From Terana coerulea (taxonomy: Eukaryota > Basidiomycota > Agaricomycetes > Polyporales > Phanerochaetaceae): a DNA stretch of 64,000 bases. Shown here piece by piece: positions 24,401 through 36,092 of the stretch (positions are counted from its first letter, which is position 1; the number at the start of each line of letters is the position of its first letter). Position numbers and translations under genes: made by a program. Under the pieces are notes generated by a model. That model saw only the letters and a list, made by a program, of their open reading frames with translations. It was not told the origin of the DNA and did no database searches. The DNA lies in the NCBI GenBank assembly GCA_024811115.1, contig JAKOGH010001043.1, positions 62,001 to 126,000 of the forward strand, written 5' to 3'.

Positions 24401-26380
24401 ATAGAGAAGCAAGCATTCGAAGGAGACCTACTTGGCATAGTTGCGACGAACGCTCTCGAGCTTGGAGTAGATATCGGTACTTTGGATGCCGTGATGATGT
24501 TTGGCTTCCCCAGAGGCGGAATCGCCAGCTTTGTGAGCTTCTGCACTTCTTGTAGAGAGATGTGCCCAACTAACTGTCGTATCTGTCTTAGCGGCAACAA
24601 GCCGGTCGAGCTGGCCGTCGAGCTAGAGACTCAATGGCGGTGTTTGTGGCAAGCGACTACCCCATAGACCGACATTACGTTGCTCACCCCGAAGAGCTTT
24701 TCGACAAACCGATCAGTGAACTTGTCGTTGACGTCGAGAGTGAGATCATCATCGAAGCGCACCTACAGTGTGCTGGTCAGGAGATGCCTCTCAGCCTCGA
24801 AGATGCCAAATACTTTGGTCCCGCCTTGAAGACGCTGTGTGAGTCGCGGCTACTGAAAGACAAAGACGGCTGGTACGTTGAGTGACATCGAGGATTGTCT
24901 GTGCGTTGACGGAGATTATCAGGTACCACACGCATCCGAAGTTCTTGCCGCATCCCGCTAAATATATCACCTTGCGCGGCGGAAACGAGGATGAGTATAG
25001 CGTTGTTGACGTGACGAAAGTGGGCCGAGGCGGCAATGCTCGCATTCTAGAGCAAATGGAGACTTCGCGAGCTCTTTTCGAGCTGTATGAGGGCGCAGTT
25101 GTGAGTACCTGTAAGCTGACTCCATGGACAGCCTCTGACAATTTCGTAGTTTATACACCAAGGAATGACGTTCATTGTGAGTGCTCTCGATCATTCTCCG
25201 TGGTGGCTTCTCGTGACAATACCTCTATAGATTCAAGAGGTCAGCCACGACTCGAAGATGGCAAAGCTGATCCGCTCCGACGTCAACTGGACCACAGAGC
25301 CTAAGGTGTGCATTTATTTCTCTGAAAATTCTGTGGACACTCACAACAATTGTCAGGGATTTCACCAACGTGGATGCTGCTCAAACGCATCGTATTCGCG
25401 AGATCAGGGACTCGCCGCATCGCGCGTACTACGGGAGTGAGCGACATATGCATATACACGTGTGTTCACAGAGAATTGATTATATTCGAAGGAATTGATT
25501 TATTCACCCTCGTCTTCGGTAAGTCCTCCGTGCCGATAACCATACCGTCGTACTATACTCATGTCATCTTGCAAGGCTTTTTCAAGATCAGGTATGTCTA
25601 CTTCATGCTCCGCTAGAGGCAGAGCGTTGACCCAAGCTCAGGAACAAGACAATTTTGGAGGCAGTCGATGTCGAAACATCCCCCTGGGAGCGCGAGTCGA
25701 CGGGTTTCTGGGTGGACGTCCCGAACTTGACGCTGAAGCTCATGCGAGACCACGGTATCCACCCCGCTGAAGCCATCCACGCCGCCGAACATGCTTTCCT
25801 GAACCGCTTTGCGCTCGCCTCCGGCTTGGGCACGGAATGCAAGCCGGCGGAGAAAGAATACAAGGCTGTCGCCAGCGCGAGGAAGCGGCCAGCAAGGTGC
25901 CTTCCGCGCGTACATCATTGTAAGGCGAATCTGACTGTGAATACAGGTTAATCTTTTACGAGCCTTCCGGGAAGAAAGGGAGCACTGCCGTGAAGGCATT
26001 TGACCATGGTCAGCTCATATTCATTAAAAATAAATTCTTGGCTCATACTTTCCCTCAGTTTCAGCTATCCTCATCGACGCGCACGATACTATCGAGGCTT
26101 GTGAATGCGAAGAAGGCTGCGCTGACTGTAAGACTGATTTTCTCCCAGCTAACAGACGGTTTTCTGACCACCGCACACAGGCGTCGTCAGCCCATCCTGC
26201 CGAGAGAACAACTTGGTGTCCTCGAAACGAGGCGCATTGATCGTCATCAAGGCGATCCTGGGACGACCCATCGACGTTGACCTACTCACAGGCCCCGAAG
26301 CTGACGTAATTCCGGAAACCATCGTCGAAGCCGAGCCAGTCCGGGCTACACAGGGTGTGGAAGTCGAGCATGCCGATTGA
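21426..26380 (+). CDS. HRQ1: RecQ4-like DNA helicase HRQ1 with C-terminal DUF1998
   Basis: ATP-dependent 3'-5' DNA helicase of the Hrq1 (RecQ4-like) family, known in yeast for crosslink repair and telomere maintenance, acting in the nucleus. ATG 21426 begins MKTSVGTDRKRK; there is a Lys-rich, NLS-like segment near residue 38 (PVKKKRGGG). More than 15 short introns are needed. Visible motifs in order are Walker A (STASGKS, near 22900), IYPTK, TASVVFTNFDMMHFSILP, motif II region VAVDELHYY, motif III SATITNP, VATNALELGVDIG, and motif VI RQQAGRAGRR (about 24595). Then follow HPEELFDKPISELVVDVES, the FTNVDAAQTHRIREI segment and the DUF1998 cysteine cluster (C-x-C-x3-C-x2-C-x5-C, near 26110-26200). 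The gene ends TGA 26380. It reads intact through all exons I joined. It is convergent with the SCYL2-like gene, 54 bp away. Confidence 0.9.
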
Positions 26381-26434
26381 ATGAAATCCGAATAGAGTAA
26401 TAGACTGTTTATCCAATAATTCACGAACCCGTAA

Positions 26435-29400
26435 TCATGCCAAAGGGTCGAAGTCTCCCCAGTCGTCTTTCGTGAGCTGCTTCCCAGCGTTGCTGTTCGC
26501 CCCAGGCCACTGCGGTTGTGGTGGTCTTGACGGTGCTAGCACGCTGCCCATGCTCGGCGCCGCGAATAATGGCGGCGAAGACATCGTGGGTATGGTAGGC
26601 ATCGCAGGAGCAGGCATGGTCGGCGCCATTGGCACCGATGGCATAATTTGCGCCGGAGGCATGGATATATTGTAGTTTGGCCCGCTGGAGAGGCTGCTGG
26701 GTGTATACGATGGTTGTGACGGCTGTGGAGCCAGCGGCGAAGATGTCGACAAAGACGATCGCGCAGGACCGCCCAGGGAGGGTCTGCTTTGTGGCGGCGA
26801 CGAGAAGGCTCCCGAGTTGAACGACGAGGCAGGGATCGGAGTCGCGCCGAGGCCCCGGCTTTGACGCTGCACCGGCGCTGGTCGCGACGACAGCGCAGGA
26901 GGGGAGCCTTGTATTTGAGGCGTTGAGGGTAATGACTGCGTCTGCTGGTAGAGCTGCGGCTGTGACGGCGGGGGCACTGGAGGGATTGCAGGGCTTGTCG
27001 CCTGGGCGCCCTGAAGAGATCTCGTGAGCTGATACTGCATAAGCCAGATAGACCAAACATACCTCGTTGAATATGCTGCCCCATACGTCGTCCTCCCATC
27101 CTTTCGATGAATCGATGACAGTATCTGCCTTGACAGTCGCGGTGGGGCCGCTTCCAACCAAGCTCTCGAAATCTACAGCGCCGCTGGCTGAAAGCGTGGT
27201 GATGCCATTGATGGGTGTCGCTGAACGGTCCTCGATTCGCTGCGAGTCACGAAGATATTGGTCATGCTCTTTTTCGACTCTGTCTCCCAGCTTCTTGATC
27301 ACCTCCATGAAGCGTTTGAATTGTGAGACGGTAAGCACTAGTACAGGTGTGTTAGGAATGCTCAGACACGAAGCGGAGCTGAACTCACAAGGGCCCATAG
27401 ACATTGCCCAGAGCTGGGGAAGAACCAAAGTCGCAACCGCTTCTCGGTCCACCTTCATTCCCATAGCTTCATGCACACCCAGGGTAGCCATCTGCACGCG
27501 AGTTAGCTCAATCTTCCAGTTAGCGATGACACCGAGTATTTACCATGACCGCTGGCTCCTTGGTTCTGATCTTGGACAAGAGCGGGATCAGCTTCTGAGT
27601 TAAACTCGACTATACTTTCAAGTTAGATCAACTAACGGGTGAGTAGAAGCGAACTCACCTGATCCAGAGTCTTAACCATGCTTAAAAATGTTAGTAGAGT
27701 CGCAACCTTGACCGTTAATACACGGGTCTTCGTGAAGACGAGCTGAGGGGAAATGCCTCAATAACGTTAGATCCAGCGGCAGGTTGACTCCATACCGCAA
27801 CACGGGGGAACAACACTCCTTGCACTTCTGCAAAATCAATAGTCTCGCATAGGTCAGGTACAGCCTTCAACGCCCGTTCCTGCACCTGCATGTACGCGTG
27901 AGCACAAACCTGAGAGATAATAGGGAACAGCGCATACGATCGCGTGCTCAGATTCTAAGGCGTTGTACACGAGTGGCAAAACATCTAGATGCGCATGATC
28001 ATCAATATCACCAAAAGGATGCGTATTGTCGAAAATGGCGCACGTTCTCTGAACACGGGCTTCTCGGTCTTGCTCTGCAGCATCTGCAGGTTGTCGAGCA
28101 GCGTGAGCATGTTCTGCGGCGGCTCTTTGACCGCGAACAGTGGCTTGAGGCTCGGCAGCACGAGCGACGCGAACTGCGGCGGCGATAGTATGTACGCGAT
28201 CGCAAACACGTTTGGGAGAATGTACGGCAGCAGGTGCGTGTCCTTCATCTCCTCCAGGAGCGACGGCAGGATCTTCCTCGTCCGGAGGCCCTCCGAGAAC
28301 CTGTCCAACACGTTGGTGAGGCCTTTCATGAATGAGATCTTCTCTTCCCGGGACTTCGCGGCGAAGTTGGATCGGTCTAGGAAGTTGAGAGTTGAGATGG
28401 GCAGGGAAGAGAAGAAGGCGTGTGATGGAAGGCTGGAAGGAGACGGTCGGTTTTGGGGGTGCCGCGTAATGAGGGAGTTCAGCAACACTGGTAGGTTCCA
28501 TTAGGCGGCACGAGTCCGAGAAGTCGAAAACGCCTACCTCGCAAATCCTGGTCAAGATGATCCATGCCCGTCAACGGTTTGGCAGCATGTTCGCGCACCC
28601 CTCCAAGACTTCCGTGATTCTTGAACGGTGGAGATCCTTTGCAATGTACCGCGTACATCAAGCATCCGAGCGAATACAGGTCGGATGCCGGATCAAGGAC
28701 CTCGTCCAATGCATATTCCGGAGCTGAAACAACATATGACGACTATCGACGCCGCACATATGCGGACGAAACGTACCGATGTAGTCAAATGAACGTTGCG
28801 TGTACGCAGGCACCCGCCCGTCGAACGTTGGGAATTCCCACCGTGACGGTGTACCGTCCGGCTTCTGGAGAGGGATGGTGAGACCCAGTCCGGCCAGCTT
28901 CCAGTCGCCCTGCAGAGCCCCCCTGTTAGATTAGCCGGACGCCAATGCAAACGAGCGAACGGACTGCGCTGTTGATGATAATGCTCTCCGGATTGACATT
29001 GGTGTGGATGAGCCGAGCGGATTGGTGGAGGAACGTCAACCCTTTACATATCTGCAAGATCCCCTTTTGAATCTGCGACAAGGTCGTGAATGGAAGCCGT
29101 GGAGAATATACAGGCACGCACCTCAACTTCGTCTAACTCTACTAGGGGCGAATACTGCAGCGATCCCGGAATGGACAGATGTAGTGAAGATAACACTGGT
29201 TCGGTCGCAAACACTAACTCGTTACGCGCCTCTTCGAGTGGTTCAACCATCTCTTGTAGTGGTCGGTATAAGCCGAAAGCCAATTTTTGCGTGGGCTAGG
29301 ACTCACCCAGTACTGAAGGATGCCGCAGTCTGCTCAGGGCTGTAGCCTGGCATAGAAGCTCAGTCATGAATAAATATTGAAACACTCAGCGCATATAACG

Positions 29401-29761
29401 CACCTCAGCCTTCAGAACCTCCACATATCTCTCCCTAGAGGTCGGTCCCATTCGTTCCATGTCAGGCCCTTTCTTGTCCGCACTCCATACACTGACTCGC
29501 TTGCCAGTAACCTATAGCACCAGTCCGTACAACGAACGCGACAAGGTACTGGTATCAGATCCATACCTTGTGACTGGCGGACTGGACGCGCCACGGCCCT
29601 ACACTGAACGGCGGCGCATGGGCCGCAGCAGGCAAGGACGCTGTAGACGACGACGGCGTGGGGGTGGACGTCCTGCTAATGATGGATCCGGGGCCCGCAC
29701 CAATGTTGTATGATTGCGAGATGTTGGTACGCCCAAAGAAGGACGACGCTGCTGCGAGCAT
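26435..29761 (-). CDS. SCYL2: SCY1-like pseudokinase (SCYL2/CVAK104 type)
   Basis: Predicted catalytically weak or dead kinase of the SCY1 family, which in animals acts at clathrin-coated vesicles between Golgi, endosomes and the plasma membrane. ATG 29761 begins MLAAASSFFGRTN. After a Ser/Thr/Pro stretch come the kinase-like exons: ALSRLRHPSVLEM, LHQSARLIHTNVNPES (HTN in place of HRD), DWKLAGLG in place of DFG, and ASDLYSLGCLMYAVHCKG. A helical HEAT-like region follows (EEKISFMKGLTNVLDRFS, LLPYILPNVFAIAYILSP, then VLPQLWAMSMGP). The C-terminus is about 200 residues rich in Pro, Ser and Gln, ending KDDWGDFDPLA, which resembles short clathrin/adaptor-binding motifs. The missing HRD and DFG agree with the family. 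The gene contains many short introns and seems intact. Confidence 0.85.
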
Positions 29762-30213
29762 GGTGCCGGAGGAATGCGGCGAGGCTTGGGTGCGTATGCG
29801 CTACGGGCTTGTGGGGGTTTGGCGGAGAGGAGCTCGTAAGGTTCGTAAAAAGACGAGGAGTAGCGGTAAACTGCTGTCGGCACCGTGGATGTGTGCAGCT
29901 ATGGGCACAGTCCCAGCCTCAGTCGCGAGTCTCGACTCTCGGAGTCGTCGCGGGCAAAGTGCACGCAGCGTAGACGCTCGGAGGAAGCGCTTTGTGGCGT
30001 GCTTCTTTCGCGAAACTACCATAGAGGGCAAGTGTTTAAGAAAGCGTAGTGGGCTCATGTCGAAACGTGAGGGTGTAGATATTTACCACGCCCTTGTACG
30101 TGTAGCATCGTCTATGTCTATGAGCTACAGAACTAGGACCAGCTACCAAATCTGCTAAGTAAGCAAATGAAATAAATCAAATGTCCTATGAGAATGCTCC
30201 CTCAACGGCTCTA
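29762..30213. other. Intergenic, promoter of the SCYL2-like gene
   Basis: 452 bp between the start of the SCYL2-like gene and the stop of the arrestin gene, both on the minus strand. No clear TATA box; it should hold the arrestin 3' end and the SCYL2 promoter. Confidence 0.4.
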
Positions 30214-31889
30214 TTACAAGGTTCCATACATGGCACCAGAACCTGGTCGAAGTGTAGTGAGCCCCATCGCGGGCGCCGTCAAATTCCCTGTAAGCATCTC
30301 TGTCTCTAAAGTCTCATACGGATCCGTAGTCAGTTGAACAACCTCGTCATGACGGAATAACGGCAGGTGAGGGGTGTCCGGCGGGGGCTTCACGAGGGTA
30401 CGAATCAAATACTATAACACTCGCTGAGTCTCCATCCAGGAGGAGAGTGCCATAGAAACACATACCATGACTTTTATTACACCATCGACCCCCCACGAGC
30501 TTTCCCGCCCGACAGTCCCCGCCTCAAGCCGGAACACCATGCTGCAGTCCCCGTGATTCATCTCGCTCCTCTGATCCAAGATCGCGGTGCTTAGGATGGT
30601 GTCGCGCAAGTTGACCAGGTTCTTCGGGCCGACGATCAGCTTGCGCCTCTTGACGAGCTGCACGGTGACCGACGACGAGTAGAGTTTTGTCAGCGCGGGG
30701 GAGGTGGGGCAGCTTATCTTCAGGGCCAGGGGTATCGGGTCTCCTGACGCAAAGCACCGCGGCAAGGTAAAGAAATTCCTACGCTGGCAATCAACGGCTT
30801 TTCACGGGAGTGGTGAAACGCGGGAGACTCACGTGGATCAACGGCAGCACAATACCCTGCGACGTTAGGGGTCTGTGCCTGGCACGTCCCGGGCCAGATA
30901 GGTGCGAGCTCCACCGCCTTCACGCGATCCGGCAGCACGTCCAGCGTGAGCGGGGGAGCTCCAGCAGCGACGGCATGCGTGGCCTCGTCTTCGGCAGGTA
31001 CAGCACCGGGATCCTGCGCCTGGGAACGTGTACGGCGTGAGTATACATGTCATGTACATATGGTGTTCGTGATGTTCATGTGCAGGGTGTTCACGATGGT
31101 TATGTAGACGATGTGGCACAGGGTGCAGAAATATATGCACATCCATTGTGCATATGATTTTACAAACATTAGCTTGGAAGGCGCCACGGCGAGTGACCTT
31201 GGCAACTTACACCTCGTTCCGCCGGAAGACGCCCTTCCGCACGACGTCGATCTGCAGCGCGTAGCTGATCTCGGTCGCCGCGCCGGGATGAATCGCATTA
31301 TGCGACGGTGGAAGCTGGTCATTGCGGCCGTTGATATATGTGGGAAAGGGTATCGAGAAACGGTACTCGGTGCCTGCTGAAATGGTGCGCGACTCCTCGG
31401 GATCCGGAAGCGAGAACAGAGTGACCGTTTGTGAAAGCAATGTTATAGTGGACAGTCCAGAAATAGATGCACTGGTGTACTGTGACGCCGTGGTAGTAAG
31501 GCCGCCATTAAGCTGCATCACAAGGACGTCAATCAAAGTATGAGCATTGCAGAAAGAAGAAGGCTCACATTCACAGTGATTTGCGTGACATATGAGCACT
31601 TCTTGCGGAACCGGATGATGCCTTCCACGACGCCATTGAACCCGTAGGCAGGATACATGAGCGCGTAGGGGAACTGGCCAAGGTCGATGTCCACACAGTC
31701 CGTCCTGAACACCCGTGCGGACAGGCGACTCGGCACGATCCCAGGGTGCACTTCGTCTGACGTCGTCGGGACAGAGTGCAGCACGCGCAGCTCGGACTGG
31801 CCAGGACATTCCGTGTACAGCGGTGGGTGTGAGCACTGCGGCAGAGACGTGATCGCGTAGAGAGGGGGTAGGTCGTTCTGAGGAGACAT
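30214..31889 (-). CDS. Alpha-arrestin-like protein with two N-terminal PPxY motifs
   Basis: Arrestin-fold adaptor; fungal alpha-arrestins recruit Rsp5/NEDD4 ubiquitin ligases to membrane transporters through PPxY motifs. ATG 31889 begins MSPQNDLPPLY. PPLY occurs at residues 8-11 and again at 22-25. The arrestin-N part follows (VFRTDCVDIDLGQFPYALMYPAYGF), then STITLLSQTVTLFS, GTEYRFSIPFP, HPGAATEISYALQIDVVRKG and, after another intron, YLPKTRP. The arrestin-C part has CFASGDPIPLALKISCP, LVKRRKLIVGPKN and GRESSWGVDG, ending RHDEVVQLTTDPYE and a short tail (TAG or TAA near 30214). Between YLPKTRP and the next block (LTLDVLPDRVKAVELAPIWPG) the reading frame changes near the G5 run at 30952-30956. 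An alternative open frame passes through this spot, so the break is not certain. Exon borders are approximate. Confidence 0.75.
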
Positions 31890-33052
31890 GGCAGACACCG
31901 TCACGCAGAAGATGAAGAGACACGAGGACCCACAGGGGAACGGGGGACAGGAAGGAGGTGGTGGCCAATGACGAGGAGCAGTAGGGCTCTTATAGGACTC
32001 CCACGGAGGCAAGGGCGCACGCCACGAAATGACTCGCGCGTTTCATCGAACCGTATCGAACGTAGATATGGCGTCCCGTCCCGCCCGCGGCACTAAGCCC
32101 GTTTGAACCGCTGCTTGTACGGTGCCTGACCACCAACCGACTGAATGCTGATAACAGCGAATCCCCGGGAGTCGTAGAAACGTTTCGCGCGCACCGCCTC
32201 GCAGTGCCTAAAGCTTGATTATTCCCTTGATGGCGGTATGTATGTGGGCTGCTTCTCAGTTTTGCGCGTCATCCCCGGGCGGACTCGCGACTGTCGTGGT
32301 GTCGGTGAGAGCTTGGGCTATGACAAGACCATGGCTCAATAGATCGTCATTACCTCACCTCAACCTGAAGTCAAACTGCGCAAACGAGGCGCGAACGTGG
32401 ACGCTCGTCGCTGACTCGACGCGTAGGCGCACGTAATAATCCGCGCACGGTGTGGGCGGCTTCGGCGACTTTGTTGCCAAGCGCCGAGTTACGTGTTGGT
32501 CAGCAGTAGGCGCGCGGTGGATCGTAAGGTAGACCTACTCCACTTTCGAGTACGTCACGTGGCTAGGCGCCGTCACGCTAAGCACTGAAAGAACAACCTC
32601 AACCGAATGGGTCATGTTCGGCGGTCCTGACAGGAAGATGTCTTCTCGTCAGTTTATTGCAACCTGCACATAAGAATATCTGACAAGACAACCTCTGGGA
32701 GAATTGATCTCTAAAGATTTCTGAATCTTTTCAAGATTGCCTTGCCTAGCCATCAAGCTGAGCGCTTGACTCGCGTGACAGCGCCGCTTGGTGATTCCAC
32801 GTGATGGTCACACCGTGACGAGAGTACTCGAAAGTGAAGTAGGCCTACCTTACCTGCATGGGGTGCACGGCTCGCCGACGCGCCGTCGCCGACCTCGGAC
32901 GTATGGGGTGCAGCGGTGGGCGGACATGTCTTGGCCGGAGCATCTGGCAGCAGCATGGCGATTTCAGAAAAATAATCACAACATATGCTTAGAAATAGCC
33001 AGAAACGCGACCAAAACCTTCGCATGCCGCCGCATTGTCCGAGAAACCCGAA
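31890..33052. other. Intergenic, arrestin promoter side
   Basis: About 1.16 kb between the arrestin start and the 3' end of the first cytochrome b561 gene. Short frames here have no recognisable domain. Nothing else is supported. Confidence 0.4.
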
Positions 33053-34243
33053 TCACGAGAAGTTCATCTTCGACAACCTAAAGCGGGCGAGAACACTGCG
33101 GTCAGTACACGTAAACGTGGAGCGCAAGTGCTTATATACACGTACCTGATACGAGAATAGACCGCCCCAATCAGGCAGGCAGGCGCGACCGTGTACGCCA
33201 GGATACGTGGGACGGCCCAAGTGTTGTCGTTTGACCACGTTGACCATGCCCCGCCGAGATAAGCTGTCAGCAGCAGCGATGCGAACGCCGTGTATCCGAC
33301 CGCTCTGTGTCGCACTCGTCAGTGACGCGATAGCGACGCAGGTATTGCAGACGCACCTATGATACTTCCACACCGACTTCGCCTTGGGGTTCCCGCCGAA
33401 CAGACGGCCGTTGAGCCACACACTCCCGCCGCCGAGCACCACCTGCGCAATGAGGAGTAAGAACGTGAGAAGGCCAAATTTCTGCGTGCACGTGTCAGTA
33501 AAACAGGGTAAAGGTGAGTGTGAGCTCATGCACGGACCCCATGCCATGTTGTAAAGTGCGGGCGATCGTGCAGGTTCTTCGTGGCGTAAATCGTGGCGTA
33601 GCCGACGAACGCGAGAGGAAAGCCCACGCCTATCATTGCAACCTGGTGCCGCGTGAGGCCCGCTGCTTTCGATTTGGCTTGTGAGGTAGGCTGGAGAGTC
33701 AGAATGCCTGCGTTCGCCCCGGCTGTATTAGCATGGATAGCTATCCTCAACATCCGGAGCGACGCACCATAGGCGAAGAGGGTGATCGCCAAGCTTTGCA
33801 TCAAGAGGATGCCAGGCAAAGTATTTGAACGATGTGCCGCTCGTGAATGTGACTGCCCACACGGTGAAGAGGAATGTCTACAGCACAGGTCAGTGTGCGC
33901 ATCTCCTGAGGCAGAGGTCCGAGGACGCGTACCCCCACAGACACCTTCACGTCGATCAGCACACACACTTCACTGGCCAGAAAAGTCGCAGACGTACGAT
34001 AGCGACTACTTGCGCCAACGCATCCCCGCTCCTGCCCTCGCGCACGCCAAAGTCGTCCTTGTAGCCCATCGTGCCAGCTTCTGTCGCCCCTTCGAGTGTG
34101 AGTGGTTCCTCCGCGTTTGCAGCCAGGGCTTGATATTCCTCCGCGCCTGCTGTGTGCTGTGCTCCGCTGATGGATGCTGATGGCAGCACTTTCTGCGCAG
34201 CCGAGTCGAGGGTCGCGAGGCCGTTCCGTAGAGTGTCGAGCAT
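33053..34243 (-). CDS. Cytochrome b561-type membrane protein, copy 1, one frame break
   Basis: Six-helix diheme transmembrane electron-transfer protein. Exons are 34243-33998, 33877-33768, 33707-33538, 33481-33357, 33304-33146 and 33077-33053. The cytosolic N-terminus is followed by helix 1 (DALAQVVAI joined to TFLFTVWAVTF), FKYFAWHPL, LITLFAYG, then ILTLQPTSQ, HQVAMIGVGFPLAFVGYATI, HFTTWHG, LLTFLLLIAQVVLGGG, KYHR, AYLGGAWSTW and a last helix ending VYSRIR. Candidate heme His residues are those in FAWHPL, RHQ, TWHG and KYHR. The exon sum is 835 nt, one more than a multiple of three. The extra base lies in exon 2 near 33801-33806, just after FAWHPL, where copy 2 reads on as QSLSIASFAYG. It has no DOMON domain. 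It is a tandem copy of the next gene on the same strand, 424 bp apart. Confidence 0.75.
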
Positions 34244-34666
34244 TCGTCAGGACGGGTAGGGGCAGGTAGTTATATGCGGAGTTCGAGAGCAGCGGTCCCA
34301 CCGGGCACTGCGAGTTGCGGTCATCTTGACGGGGGCGAAGCACGCAGCACGATATGCACCTGCAGCAAGGTTTGACAACGAGAGAATGGACAGCAGTGAG
34401 AGAACAGTCCCAGGAGCGTGGGAGAATAGGGCTGATTGCAATGCGCGGGTCCGGAAGCGTGTCTGGCGACGGCGAATGGCGGAACGTGCCCAGCAACCAG
34501 AGTACCACATCTACGTTTGAACTCGGAGCCGTTGGGCCGTGAATATTCATGGCTATCTTACATGGAAACAGCAACGTCTAAAATCCGATGATGTTACAGC
34601 ACTTGACAGTGCACATGTCAATGGACTCTGCAGAAATGGTGTCGGATTCTGGAACAGAGCTCTAAA
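34244..34666. other. Spacer between the two cytochrome b561 copies
   Basis: 423 bp holding the promoter of copy 1 and the 3' end of copy 2. No TATA box or other element was recognised. Confidence 0.35.
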
Positions 34667-35683
34667 CTACAAGAACTTAAACTTCTGCAACCTAAAGTAC
34701 AATAAACACATCTAGTTATTAGATGTACGCCACAGACGACCAAAACTTTGCATACCGGATACGAGAGTAAACAGCGGTGCCCAAGAGCGCGGGCGAGACC
34801 GTGTACGCGAGGAAGCGGAAGATCCAGTACGTGTTATCTCGCGACCACGACGACCACGCGCCGCCGAGGTGCGCCGTGTACAGCAACAGAGCGAAGATAA
34901 TGTATCCAAACGCCCTAGCCCCACAGCGTGAGTGCCAGCTCCCGCGAAGGCGAATAAGGACGCACCTGTGGTACTTGTACACATTCTTCGAAGCTATGGG
35001 CCCGCCGAACGCAATCCCGTTGAACCACGCACACCCCAGCACCGATGAGCACCTGCAGGATCAGCAGGCAGAATGCCCACAGGCCGAACAGCTGTAGCTC
35101 GTGCATTCAGCACGCGCCACGGGCTGCGGGAGCACAGCGAACACGCACGCTATGCCAAGTCATAAAGTGCCGCGGGCGGCGGCGCAGGTTCTTCTGCGCG
35201 ACGATGGCGGAGAAGCCCAAGATGATGGCGGGGAAGGCGAGGGCGGCGTTCGCGAGCTGGTGGCGCAGGAGCCCCGCGGCTTTCGTGTGGGGGGTGCGAC
35301 GTAGGCTGAAGTGTCATGATGCCTGGTGCCACGAGCTGAGTGCATGAGGCGTGAAGGAGGAGGGGGACGAACCGTAGGCAAAAGAAGCGATTGACAAGCT
35401 CTGCAAGAGTGGGTGCCAGGCGAACCAGTGGAACGAGGCACCGCTCGTGAAGGTCGTAGTCCATGCCGTCGCTACGAATGTCTGAAGAGCATTGTGTGAT
35501 GTGAGCACGATAGGCTTCACGTTGTGCCAAGCAACACTTACCCCTATGGAAGCCTTCGATCCAGTAAAAATCTGGTCATCCACAAGCAACCCACGTAGAG
35601 TGTAGACGTACTATAGCCAGCAGCTGAGACAGAGTGTCCCCTGCTCTTGACTCGTTCTTCTCCCAATTGCCTTGCGATGCCAT
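34667..35683 (-). pseudogene. Cytochrome b561-type protein, copy 2, two frame breaks
   Basis: Tandem paralogue of the neighbouring b561 gene with the same six-exon structure: 35683-35612, 35481-35373, 35322-35149, 35091-34966, 34914-34756 and 34691-34667. Intron 1 in both copies starts GTACGTCT. The short N-terminus (MASQGNWEKNESRAGDTLSQ) is followed by TFVATAWTTTFTSG, FHWFAWHPLLQSL, TLQPTSHP, then in another frame TKAAGLLRHQLANAALAFPA and HFMTWHS, LFGLWAFCLLILQVLIGAG, then in a third frame WFNGIAFGG and VYKYHR, and a final helix with VYSRIR. The frame breaks coincide with the G6 run at 35289-35294 and the C4 run at 35034-35037; removing one base in each restores alignment with copy 1 without gaps. 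The exon sum of 665 nt is two above a multiple of three. Splice sites and heme His residues are preserved, so the damage is recent or technical. Confidence 0.72.
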
Positions 35684-36092
35684 CCTTCGTTCCTCAATGG
35701 ATGCAGATGCGTGTTAACCGTGTCGAGTAGCCGAGAGTTTTGAGTATCATCCTTGCTTCCGCTGCAGCCAGTACTTATCCTCGTATTGTGAACGAAGGGT
35801 GAGAGTCGAAGCATGTAAAGACTTGTCCACGTTTGCACCTGTTCAATGCACTTGCAGAGTGGTGTATTTAGTTGTGCTTCTCGTGAGTGGTAAAGTGAGA
35901 GTGCGTCTCAGGAGTATGAGACGAGTAAATTGAGCGAATAGAGCCGTGGGCGTCAGCGGCAGTCCGCGCGGCGCGGATGCGAGAGAGCCGGTGATAGCCG
36001 GGCAATCGTCAGGGGCTCTCATCCTCATCCGTATTTCCGGGCGCTCCCCCGCATTATTGCTGCACGCCACCCACGGCGCACCCACACGGATA
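35684..36092. promoter_or_regulatory. Divergent promoter region between b561 copy 2 and HIBADH
   Basis: 409 bp between two divergent start codons. AT-rich patches such as GGTGTATTTAG (about 35861) could position transcription, but no clear consensus element was seen. Confidence 0.35.

Noticed and set aside
26421..27497. 358-residue open frame read straight through the SCYL2 gene
   Set aside because: Only its first part is the true coding frame; beyond the intron it becomes Ala/Val-rich shadow sequence, while the Pro/Ser-rich true C-terminus lies in another frame.
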